Assembly: GCA_035553375.1 (NCBI GenBank)
Contig: DATNCY010000318.1
Coordinates: forward strand, 1-64,000
DNA: 64,000 nucleotides
Origin: JAJPHU01 sp035553375
GTDB lineage: Bacteria; Planctomycetota; Planctomycetia; Gemmatales; Gemmataceae
Direction: 5' to 3'
A program made the position numbers and the translations under genes. Of the stretch, positions 7,692-15,772 are shown one piece after another (positions within the stretch are counted from its first letter, which is position 1; each line of letters begins with the position of its first letter). The notes under the pieces were generated by a model. The model did no database searches. It was not told the origin of the DNA and saw only the letters and a program-made list of their open reading frames with translations.

Positions 7692-8990
7692 ATGGAGCAT
7701 ACGCTCGACAAAGGTTTGCAAAACGGCCTGGCCTTCTTTTATCTGCTCGTGGCCTTACTCAATTTTGGCTTCGCGGCCTATTGGTATGGGGTCAAGAAAT
7801 TGGCCGCAGCCGCCATCTGGGCGGCCGTCGGTGCGCTTTTCTTGATCCATTGTGTTGGTTATTTCGCGCACCTGGGCTGGTCGCTGCCCTTCGGCATACG
7901 CGAAGCCGTCGATCAAGCCACCGGGCCGGTCGTCTACACGATGCTCTCCATCGTCGGCTTCATCGTGCTGCTGGTTTTCCGCCGTTTCTTTGTGCAGCCA
8001 AACATCGCCTGGGCACTGCTGCAACTCAGCCTGCTGATTGGCGGATGGGCCATGACCGACCCGAACTTCCGCGACATCGTCGCCAAGGAAGACAACGTCC
8101 CCATCACCATGCTGATTTATTCGGTCGGCTTCTTTACCTGGGCCGCCCTATATCGAGCCGTGCAGAACGATGACCGCATTGCGCGCGGCGAGCCGGTGTT
8201 GGAAAAGGTCGAGGACGAGAAAGTATTGGTCTGGCCGGACCTCGTTTATACCGAACTGATTGCCATGATTATCGCCACGTTCGTGCTGGTAATCTGGGCC
8301 GTGTTGCTCAAGGCGCCGCTCGAACAGCCGGCCACCAGCGCCAAGGCGCCCAACCCATCGAAAGCGCCGTGGTACTTCCTCGGTTTGCAGGAAATGCTCG
8401 TCTATTACGATCCGTGGATGGCCGGTGTCGTGCTGCCGACGATGATTGTCATCGGCCTAATGGCCATTCCCTATATCGACTTCAATCGCCAGGGCAACGG
8501 CTACTATTCGTTTGCCGAACGTAAGTTTGCCGTGTCGATTTTCCTCTTCGGTTTCGTTGTCCTGTGGGTGACGCTGATTGTGTTGGGCACCTTCTTGCGT
8601 GGTCCAAACTGGAACTTCTTCGGACCATTCGAGTATTGGGATCCGCATAAGGTGCTGCCGCTTAATAACGTCAACCTTTCGCAATTGTTCTGGCTGAACA
8701 TGCTGCATATGCCGCTCGATGATTTCAAGGTTCGTTTCGGCAACTTCCTTGGCCCGATCATTCGGGAGTTGCCCGGCATCATCGTGGTGTTGCTGTACCT
8801 GTTCGCCCTGCCGCCGCTGCTGGCGCGGACCGTAATGCGACCCTTCTTTGTGCGGATGGGTTTCGTTCGTTTCATCCTGCTGGTGACGTTGATTCAGTTC
8901 ATGGCCGCGCTGCCGCTGAAAATGTTGTTGCGCTGGACCCTTAACTTGAAGTACATCGTCGCCATTCCCGAAATCTTCTTCAATATTTAG
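7692..8990 (+). CDS. Cytochrome b C-terminal (subunit IV-like) membrane protein with extra N-terminal helices
   Basis: 432 residues, far longer than plant subunit IV (about 160). Residues 1-160 hold about five hydrophobic helices not found in subunit IV; the cytochrome b C-terminal domain starts around WPDLVYTELIAM. The quinol-oxidation-site motif PEWY is replaced by APWYFLGLQEML, a variant known in several bacterial complexes. Further helices follow to the C-terminus. ATG 7692 is used; an in-frame TTG 21 bases upstream is less likely. With the preceding b6-type gene it reconstitutes a split cytochrome b. The role of the N-terminal extension is unknown. Confidence 0.88.
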   Translation: MEHTLDKGLQNGLAFFYLLVALLNFGFAAYWYGVKKLAAAAIWAAVGALFLIHCVGYFAHLGWSLPFGIREAVDQATGPVVYTMLSIVGFIVLLVFRRFFVQPNIAWALLQLSLLIGGWAMTDPNFRDIVAKEDNVPITMLIYSVGFFTWAALYRAVQNDDRIARGEPVLEKVEDEKVLVWPDLVYTELIAMIIATFVLVIWAVLLKAPLEQPATSAKAPNPSKAPWYFLGLQEMLVYYDPWMAGVVLPTMIVIGLMAIPYIDFNRQGNGYYSFAERKFAVSIFLFGFVVLWVTLIVLGTFLRGPNWNFFGPFEYWDPHKVLPLNNVNLSQLFWLNMLHMPLDDFKVRFGNFLGPIIRELPGIIVVLLYLFALPPLLARTVMRPFFVRMGFVRFILLVTLIQFMAALPLKMLLRWTLNLKYIVAIPEIFFNI

Positions 8991-8999
8991 GGACTTGCC

Positions 9000-9062
9000 G
9001 TTTAGCGACGCTTCGCGGAGGCGTCGGATAATGACAGACGCTTCGCAGAGGCGTCGCTAAAC
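9000..9062. repeat. Nested palindrome with two GACGCTTCGCxGAGGCGTC hairpins
   Basis: Outer arms GTTTAGCGACGC (9000-9011) and GCGTCGCTAAAC (9051-9062) enclose two 19-base self-complementary hairpins (9007-9025 and 9037-9055) that differ at one base. It starts nine bases after the stop of the subunit-IV-like gene, again inside the operon. Confidence 0.9.
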
Positions 9063-9077
9063 AGAATTGGGACGATC

Positions 9078-12000
9078 ATGGCCGCTACCGATCAAACCTA
9101 CCGCAAGCAAAAGACGCTGGATATTGTCTTCGCGGTTTCCTGTATTCTGATGCTGCTAAGCACCTTCTGGATGTTCTGGCAGGATTACGACCGGCAATTC
9201 AAGCACGTTCAGCGCGACTTCCGCGATGTGGAAGAGGCCATGAACGAGCATCAGATGATCGCGCAATTGCCCTCCAAGGAGGAGGTCGAGGCCAAGCGGA
9301 AGGCGATCGCGGACGCCAAGCAGACTTACGAATCCGAACACGACAAGCTGCGGCCGCGCGAACGCGAGTTGATGGCTTTGCACGATCGCAAGGACAACGA
9401 ATATCGCGGTATCAAGGCTGATTTCGACTCCAAAATGAGTCTCTATAACATCGCCGTCGAACACGTCGGCAAGGAGACCAACGCCGACCTGAAGAAAGCG
9501 CCGCAGAAGGAAGCCGATGACTTGCGGAAAGAACTTTTCGATCCGCAAACGGGGCTGCAAAAGCAACTCACCGACGCTCAGGATGCGCTGGACAAGATCG
9601 ATCAGCAGATCAAGAAAGACGTGACGCAGCCGCTCGATGGGCCGCAACAGGCGGTCAACCAGGCGGAGGACAATCTCAAGAAACTGACAGCGTCGTTCGA
9701 TCGCTTGGCCAAGGTGACTTCGCAAAAACGCTGGAAATTCGGCGATCTCTTCCGCACGCTGCCCATTCTCGACGCTTTTGAATCGCCGACCAAGATCAAA
9801 CAGCTTTGGCTGCCCGATTTGACCATCGATTACGGTGGATTCAAGGATGTGCCGCGCTACGATCGTTGCATCTCCTGCCACCTCGGTATCGAACGCGGCA
9901 GCTTCGATCACGCCACGCTAACCCGCCTCACCCGCACGCCGGACATCATTTCGGCGGACATCAACAAGGCTCAGGCGCGTAAGAAGGAACTGGAAAGCAA
10001 GGACGGTTCGGAAGAGGACATCAAGCGCGTCGATAACACAATTCAGAAACTTGAAAAAGAGCGCGATCGCGCCAACGGCATGAAGGCTCGGCTCGATCAG
10101 GCACGCGATATTCTGATGGCGCGGAAGAATGCGGGGGAAAACCTTGGCTTCGATCCGAGCGATTTGCCGGACAAGGTCAAATGGCTGAATATGACGCCGG
10201 GACAAATCACCCAGTACGCCGCCCATCCACGGCTCGATTTGTTCGTCGATGCCAATAGTCCGCATTCGATGGAGAAATTCGGCTGCACCATTTGCCATCA
10301 GGGACAGGGCAGCGCCACCGATTTCCTGCTGTCCGCACACACGCCGGCCGACGCCAGGCAGGAAGAGGAATGGCACAAGGAGTACGGTTGGGCGCACAGT
10401 CATTATTGGGATTTCCCTATGCTGTCCAGCCGATTCACCGAGTCGAGCTGTCTCAAATGCCATCACGAAGTAACGGATCTTATTCGTCACGGCAGCAAGG
10501 AAGAAGCGCCCAAGCTGCTGCGCGGCTATAATCTGGTGCGCGAGAACGGCTGCTTCGGCTGTCACGAAATCTCGGCCTTCAAGGCTGGTCGCGAGGTCGG
10601 GCCGGATCTGCGGCTGGAGCCGCAACCGGCGCTGGAGTATTTGACGCCGTCGGAACAGGACAAGGCGAAATCTGATCCGCTCAATCTACCGGGCGCATAC
10701 CGCAAAGTTGGGCCAAGCCTGCGACGCATCGCCGAGAAGACCAATCAGGATTGGGTGCGCAAGTGGATTCAGTCGCCGCGCGGCTTCCGGCCGGATACGA
10801 AGATGCCGCATTTCTTCGGGCTGAGCAACAACAGCAAGGAGGCGCTGCCGGAGGAGCAGCAGAAGTTCCCCGATGCGGAAATCGCCGGCATCGCCTATTA
10901 CCTGATGGCCGAGAGCAAGGGTAATCTCGAAAGCGATACGACGAAAAAGGACAACGCCCGCAAGGTTCTCGAAAGCCGGATCGCGGATTTGCAGAAAGTA
11001 CTCAAGGGCGATCTGCTGCAAGATCGCGATTGGAAGGAACTGACGGATGCGTGCCGCCGTTTGGCCGATCTCGGTTTGATGTCGGTTCCCGCGCAGGCGA
11101 ACGAAATCAATCACCTCCTCACTCGGCAGCGGCAGTTGCAAGACCGCATGCAGGAGTTGCGCAAGCGCGAAGCGGCCCTCAAAGCCAAGCCGGAAGCCGA
11201 AGAACTCAGCGCCGACGAAAACAAGGAACTGAGTCAGGCGGGAGGGGAACTCGACAAGGTGACGAAGGATTTGATTGACGCCGGCCAGATTACGCCGCTG
11301 GCGAAACGAATCACCGATGAGGAAGGCAAAACCGTTGATGTGCCCAAGAAGGGCGATGCGGCCAAAGGTCGCAAGCTGTTCACCGAAAAAGGCTGCATGG
11401 CCTGTCATAGTCACGAAGGCACAACGAAAGCGGGCGATGGCGTCGGCGTGGTGCAGGGCGAGGCGAACTTTGGGCCGAACCTCAGCCGGCTCGCCGCCAA
11501 GATCGCGCCCGAGATCGCCGCCAAGGGCGAGTTGGAAGAGGCGAAACGTCGCTGGATCGTGCAATGGGTGTTGAATCCCACGATCTATCATCCACGGACG
11601 CGCATGCCCATCACGCATCTGTCGCCGGAAGACGCCGGCAACGTGGCGGAATGGCTGCTGAGCCAAAGGGTGACAGACTGGGAAGACAAGGGACCGGAAG
11701 AGCCGAAGGCGATGGATCTGGTCTCCCTGGCTCGTCTCTATCTCGGCAAGGCACCCGGTTTCACACGGCTGGATGTAGAGAATTTCCTGCCGCCGAACAC
11801 GGGCGAGTTGCCCGGCATCCCGGATGATCGCCTGGGCAACTTGCCGCCCGATTCCGATGAGCGGAAGTTGAACGGCCCGATCAAGGACGACGCGGAAGGA
11901 CAGGCGAAACTCAAGTGGTACATCGGCCGCAAAGCTATCAATCGCCTGGGCTGCTTCGGTTGCCACGATGTGCCCGGTTTTGAGACGGCCAAGCCGATCG

Positions 12001-13826
12001 GCACAGCCCTGAACGATTGGGGCAAGAAGGACGCCGACCGTATTGCGTTTGAGGATGCCGACATCTTCATCCGCGATAACTATAACGTCGTCCCTGTGCG
12101 CAACAATCCCGACGACAAGAGCAAGCCGGCTGCGGACTGGCACGCCAAGGACGGGAAGCAACCTTACGAAAAGCTCTACGCCGAGGCGGTCAATCACCAT
12201 CGGCGCGAGGGGTTCCTGCATCAGAAACTCGTGGAACCGCGCAGTTTCGATTTCCACCGCATTCGCACCTGGGACGATCGGCTACGTATGCCGCAGTTCC
12301 GCTTTGCTCGCACCACGCGACACAAGAACGAAAGCGATGAGGCGTTCCACGCGCGCCAGGAGTTTGAGGAGGCGGAAGCGCGCGAAGCGGTGATGACGTT
12401 CATCCTCGGTCTGGTCGCCGAGCCGATGCCGCTGAAATATCTCAATCGTCCCGCACCGGATCGCTTGGCCGAAGTCAAGGGACATCAGGTGTTGGAGAAA
12501 TTCAACTGCTCCGGTTGTCATCAGATTCGGCCCGGCGTCTACGAGTTCAAGACGAGCGACGAAGGGCTGACGTTCTTGCAGGAAGCCTACAAGTCGAGCA
12601 GCAGCAGTTTCAAGAAAGACCACGTTTTTCCCGGTCATAATGCCTGGGTTGGCGCACCCCAAACATCAGCCGATCGGCTCACGGTGTTTGGCACCCATCC
12701 CAAGATGGACGATACCTCCTACGAGGATCGCCGAATGTTGGTGGTGCGTCTGACAGATGCCCTGCGTTTCACCGGCACGGATCGCGTAACGCGCAACCTG
12801 CCGGCGGCCAGCGTGGTACCGATCATCCCCGAAAGCCTGACTGTGCGGGCTGACCCGTGGGGCGGTACCTTCACCGAGTTGATGACCGGGTACATGAAGC
12901 CGCGCGAGGCCGATCCGGACAAGGCGCGGTCGATGCTGCCGCCGCCCTTGATCCGCGAGGGCGAACGGGTGCAACCGAACTGGCTGTATGGCTTCCTTCT
13001 CAATCCGCCGCCGGTTCGCCCGACGAACTACATGATGCTGCGCATGCCGAAGTTCAACATGAGCAGCGAAGATGCTCGCGCTCTGGTGAACTATTTCAGC
13101 GGCGTGTCACGGCTTACCAATCCCGGTTCCGGCGTCACGTCGGAATATGTGGATGTTCATCAGCACGATGAAGCCTACTGGCAGGCCCGTACCCGCGAAT
13201 ACATCAAGCGGCTCAAGGGCGACAAGAAGTACGACGAGCGCGTCAAGCAGATGGAACCCGTGTGGCAGGACGCGCTCAAACGGCAAATCGCCGAGGCCGA
13301 GGCCGGCTTGGACGCGGCGAAACAAGCCGTCAAGGACGCCCCGGAAGGCGAGCCGCGCAAGCAGAAACAGCAGGATGTGGACGCTCGCGAGGCCAACATC
13401 AAGAAGTGGAAAGAGGAACTCGACAAGAAGAATTACGACCGCCTGCGCAAGCATTGGGATGAAAAGGGAGCCTATGCCAGCGATGCGTATCGTCTGGTGA
13501 CGGATCGCAATCTGTGCTTGCAGTGTCACAGCGTCGGCGATGTGTCGGCGGCCTTGCCGCAGGGACCGAACCTGGATCTGACGGCGCAGCGATTGCGGCC
13601 GGAGTGGGTTCGGCAGTGGATCGCCAATCCGGATCGTTTGTTCGGCTACAAACCGGCCATGCCGCAGAATTTCCCCAACGATTCGCTAGAATATCAAAAT
13701 GTCTTTCTCGGCAGACCGCTCGATCAGGTGACTGCCGTGCGTGATGTTTTGATGGCTTTGCCGCGCGTGGCCGACATGCCGGGCAATCGCTCGCGGGCGC
13801 CCGTCGCGGCCGGAGGAACCAAGTGA
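9078..13826 (+). CDS. Giant membrane-anchored octaheme c-type cytochrome
   Basis: 1582 residues. One N-terminal membrane helix (about 14-33) is followed by a long charged coiled-coil-rich region and eight CxxCH heme-binding motifs: CISCH 264, CTICH 403, CLKCH 458, CFGCH 492, CMACH 773, CFGCH 959, CSGCH 1144 and CLQCH 1480. Several are followed by segments ending in MPHF, MPITH or MPQNF patterns that could supply the distal methionine, as in cytochrome c domains. Further coiled coils lie around 600-740 and 1390-1460. Placed in a Rieske/cytochrome b operon, it probably replaces cytochrome c1/f and relays electrons on the outer side. ATG 9078 follows GGGACG. I do not recognise a named family for the whole protein. 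Confidence 0.88.
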   Translation: MAATDQTYRKQKTLDIVFAVSCILMLLSTFWMFWQDYDRQFKHVQRDFRDVEEAMNEHQMIAQLPSKEEVEAKRKAIADAKQTYESEHDKLRPRERELMALHDRKDNEYRGIKADFDSKMSLYNIAVEHVGKETNADLKKAPQKEADDLRKELFDPQTGLQKQLTDAQDALDKIDQQIKKDVTQPLDGPQQAVNQAEDNLKKLTASFDRLAKVTSQKRWKFGDLFRTLPILDAFESPTKIKQLWLPDLTIDYGGFKDVPRYDRCISCHLGIERGSFDHATLTRLTRTPDIISADINKAQARKKELESKDGSEEDIKRVDNTIQKLEKERDRANGMKARLDQARDILMARKNAGENLGFDPSDLPDKVKWLNMTPGQITQYAAHPRLDLFVDANSPHSMEKFGCTICHQGQGSATDFLLSAHTPADARQEEEWHKEYGWAHSHYWDFPMLSSRFTESSCLKCHHEVTDLIRHGSKEEAPKLLRGYNLVRENGCFGCHEISAFKAGREVGPDLRLEPQPALEYLTPSEQDKAKSDPLNLPGAYRKVGPSLRRIAEKTNQDWVRKWIQSPRGFRPDTKMPHFFGLSNNSKEALPEEQQKFPDAEIAGIAYYLMAESKGNLESDTTKKDNARKVLESRIADLQKVLKGDLLQDRDWKELTDACRRLADLGLMSVPAQANEINHLLTRQRQLQDRMQELRKREAALKAKPEAEELSADENKELSQAGGELDKVTKDLIDAGQITPLAKRITDEEGKTVDVPKKGDAAKGRKLFTEKGCMACHSHEGTTKAGDGVGVVQGEANFGPNLSRLAAKIAPEIAAKGELEEAKRRWIVQWVLNPTIYHPRTRMPITHLSPEDAGNVAEWLLSQRVTDWEDKGPEEPKAMDLVSLARLYLGKAPGFTRLDVENFLPPNTGELPGIPDDRLGNLPPDSDERKLNGPIKDDAEGQAKLKWYIGRKAINRLGCFGCHDVPGFETAKPIGTALNDWGKKDADRIAFEDADIFIRDNYNVVPVRNNPDDKSKPAADWHAKDGKQPYEKLYAEAVNHHRREGFLHQKLVEPRSFDFHRIRTWDDRLRMPQFRFARTTRHKNESDEAFHARQEFEEAEAREAVMTFILGLVAEPMPLKYLNRPAPDRLAEVKGHQVLEKFNCSGCHQIRPGVYEFKTSDEGLTFLQEAYKSSSSSFKKDHVFPGHNAWVGAPQTSADRLTVFGTHPKMDDTSYEDRRMLVVRLTDALRFTGTDRVTRNLPAASVVPIIPESLTVRADPWGGTFTELMTGYMKPREADPDKARSMLPPPLIREGERVQPNWLYGFLLNPPPVRPTNYMMLRMPKFNMSSEDARALVNYFSGVSRLTNPGSGVTSEYVDVHQHDEAYWQARTREYIKRLKGDKKYDERVKQMEPVWQDALKRQIAEAEAGLDAAKQAVKDAPEGEPRKQKQQDVDAREANIKKWKEELDKKNYDRLRKHWDEKGAYASDAYRLVTDRNLCLQCHSVGDVSAALPQGPNLDLTAQRLRPEWVRQWIANPDRLFGYKPAMPQNFPNDSLEYQNVFLGRPLDQVTAVRDVLMALPRVADMPGNRSRAPVAAGGTK

Positions 13827-14620
13827 TGCACCTGGGGAATAAGAAGGGGATTTCGCTGGCACTGACCGCCGCACTTGTGCTGAGTGCCGCGACAGTAGTT
13901 CACGCGGCAGGCTGGGGCACGATCAAAGGACAAGTGGTATGGGATGGCGGCGCGGTTCCCAAACCCGTCGAAATCAAAGTCGATAAGGACAAGGATCACT
14001 GTCTGAGCAAGGGGGCGATCTACAAGGAAGATAATACCTTCGTGGTCAACCCCAAGAACAAGGGCGTGCGTTGGGCCGTCGTTTACCTGATGAGCGAGGA
14101 AGGGTTCAGCAAGCCGATTCCGATTCATCCAGCGCTCAAGAACTTCAAGAAAGTCGTCGAGGTGGATCAGCCTTGCTGCAAGTTCGAGCCGCACGTTTTA
14201 GCTCTGCAAGAAGGCCAGACCTTGCTGGTCAAGAACTCCGCCCCCATCGTGCATAACGTGAACGTCCAGGGCGGCACTCTTGGGCCGAGTGTGAATCCGA
14301 TTCTGCCAGCCGGCCGCTCGCTCAAACTCGATGACATCAAGGCTCGGCAGTTGCCCATCTCGATTTCCTGTAGCATTCACGGCTGGATGGCGGGCAAGGT
14401 TTTCGTCCTCAAGAATCCCTACTTCGCCGTGACGGACGAAGACGGCAAGTTTGAGATCAAGAACGCCCCGGCCGGTAAGTTTCGCCTCGTCATCTGGCAA
14501 GAAGGTATGGGCTGGGTGGTCGGCGATAAGGGCCCGAGCAAGAAGGGCAAGTCGATCACGATCAAGGCGGGTGCGACGAACGATCTGGGCAAGATCCCCG
14601 TGAAGCCGTCGAAGGATTGA
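13826..14620 (+). CDS. Exported cupredoxin-like protein (first of two)
   Basis: 264 residues with a signal peptide (GISLALTAALVLSAATVVHA). The body is beta-rich, with a late carboxypeptidase-regulatory-like segment (DEDGKFEIKNAPAGKFRLVI). PIVHNVN and CSIHGWM supply His, Cys, His and Met in plastocyanin order, suggesting a type-1-like copper site; a CC pair (QPCCKFEPH) is also present. The ATG at 13826 overlaps the octaheme stop (TGATG) and follows GGAGGA, so translation is probably coupled. It is a candidate mobile or docked electron carrier for the complex. Proteins of this kind are often annotated only as regulatory-like domain proteins. Confidence 0.8.
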   Translation: MHLGNKKGISLALTAALVLSAATVVHAAGWGTIKGQVVWDGGAVPKPVEIKVDKDKDHCLSKGAIYKEDNTFVVNPKNKGVRWAVVYLMSEEGFSKPIPIHPALKNFKKVVEVDQPCCKFEPHVLALQEGQTLLVKNSAPIVHNVNVQGGTLGPSVNPILPAGRSLKLDDIKARQLPISISCSIHGWMAGKVFVLKNPYFAVTDEDGKFEIKNAPAGKFRLVIWQEGMGWVVGDKGPSKKGKSITIKAGATNDLGKIPVKPSKD

Positions 14621-14637
14621 TTGTGAAGTCACGGTTT

Positions 14638-14690
14638 TACCAGCCCGCAGCGCCAGTAAGGGAATTCCTTGCTGGCGTCGCGGGCTGGTA
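14638..14690. repeat. Family-A palindrome
   Basis: TACCAGCCCGCAGCGCCAGTAAGG pairs imperfectly with CCTTGCTGGCGTCGCGGGCTGGTA around a short AATT centre. It starts 18 bases after the first cupredoxin stop and ends 20 bases before the GGAGG of the second. Confidence 0.92.
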
Positions 14691-14715
14691 AACCATTTAT
14701 GCAACCTGGAGGTAT

Positions 14716-15681
14716 ATGATGCGTCGATTTCAATTAGGGCTTGCGATGTTCGCATTGCCTGTGCTGGCCTGCTCTCTCTTCCTCGCTGGCTGTAGCAAGG
14801 AAGAGAAAAAGGACAATACGAACACGAAGACCGAACAAGACCCGACGAAAACGGCCGGTCCCCTGAAAGCTCTGGAGCCCAAGGGCGGTGTCGTCAAAGG
14901 CAAGATCACGCTGAAAGGCTCGCCGGATGTGGAGGCACTGACGAAGGCTCTCAAGGCGAAGATCGAGGCCAAGGCCGACAGTAAGGATTATTGCCTGAAA
15001 TGCGCCGATACCGAGAAGACGGAGCAGGAGTATCGCATCGGCGATAACAAGCAACTGGGTAACGTATTCGTGTGGATCAAACCGGACACGGGGACGTTCT
15101 TCAAGGTCGATGAAAAGCAACTGGCGCACGCGAAGGATCATCCGGTGGAGATCCGTCAGCCGCATTGCGCCTTCATTCCCCATGCCGCGATCCTCTTTTC
15201 GCAATATCATCCCGATCCCGCTAAGCCGCGCTCGGAGAAACCGACCGGACAGGTACTTAAAATCATCAACGATGCGGAGATCAGCCACAACACCAACTGG
15301 AAGGGCGGCTCCAAGAACGCCGGCGATAACGTCACGCTGCCAAAAGAATCGAAACCGCGCGTCGTCGATAACCTCGTTCCCGACTCGACTCCGGTGACGT
15401 TCGTCTGCAACATCCACGGCTGGATGGACGCCCACCTGATGGTCGTCGATACGCCTTACTACGCCATTAGCCTCTCCGACACGCTCGACAAGAACAAGGT
15501 CGAAAAGAGCAGTGATAAGTTCGGCACCTTTGAGATCAAGAATCTGCCCGTCGGGAAGGTGCGCATCCTGGCTTGGCATGAAAAAGCCGGCTGGCTCAAC
15601 AAGGGTGAGGGCAAGGGGCAAGAAATCACAATCGAGGAAGGCAAGCCGCTAGACTTGGAATTCACGGCGACCGCGAAGTAA
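14716..15681 (+). CDS. Cupredoxin-like lipoprotein (second of two)
   Basis: 321 residues with a lipoprotein signal: hydrophobic stretch then LFLAGC, giving lipidated Cys near residue 26. A Lys/Thr-rich linker is followed by a domain similar to the preceding gene product: DAEISHNTN and CNIHGWMDAHLMVV supply His, Cys, His, Met for a copper site, and FGTFEIKNLPVGKVRILAWH matches its C-terminal regulatory-like segment. An extra CLKCADTEK motif lies near residue 95. Two adjacent ATGs (14716, 14719) follow GGAGG. It is probably anchored in a membrane on the periplasmic side as an electron-transfer partner. The two genes look like diverged duplicates. Confidence 0.8.
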   Translation: MMRRFQLGLAMFALPVLACSLFLAGCSKEEKKDNTNTKTEQDPTKTAGPLKALEPKGGVVKGKITLKGSPDVEALTKALKAKIEAKADSKDYCLKCADTEKTEQEYRIGDNKQLGNVFVWIKPDTGTFFKVDEKQLAHAKDHPVEIRQPHCAFIPHAAILFSQYHPDPAKPRSEKPTGQVLKIINDAEISHNTNWKGGSKNAGDNVTLPKESKPRVVDNLVPDSTPVTFVCNIHGWMDAHLMVVDTPYYAISLSDTLDKNKVEKSSDKFGTFEIKNLPVGKVRILAWHEKAGWLNKGEGKGQEITIEEGKPLDLEFTATAK

Positions 15682-15695
15682 GTTGCGAGTAGGCT

Positions 15696-15760
15696 CCGAC
15701 AAGCCCAGAGCGCCAGCGACGGGATGAAGAACCCCGTCGCTGGCGCTCTGGGCTTGTCGG
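15696..15760. repeat. Family-A variant palindrome between convergent genes
   Basis: Arms CCGACAAGCCCAGAGCGCCAGCGACGGG and reverse complement (15696-15723 and 15733-15760) pair perfectly. The core AGCGCCAGC is shared with family A, but the flanks differ. It lies 14 bases after the lipoprotein stop and 12 bases from the pyrG stop. Confidence 0.92.
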
Positions 15761-15772
15761 GCATGAGATCGT

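Noticed and set aside
10686..12257. 523-codon open frame on the minus strand
   Set aside because: It is antisense to the octaheme cytochrome, whose CxxCH motifs prove the plus strand; the frame is open because of biased third positions.
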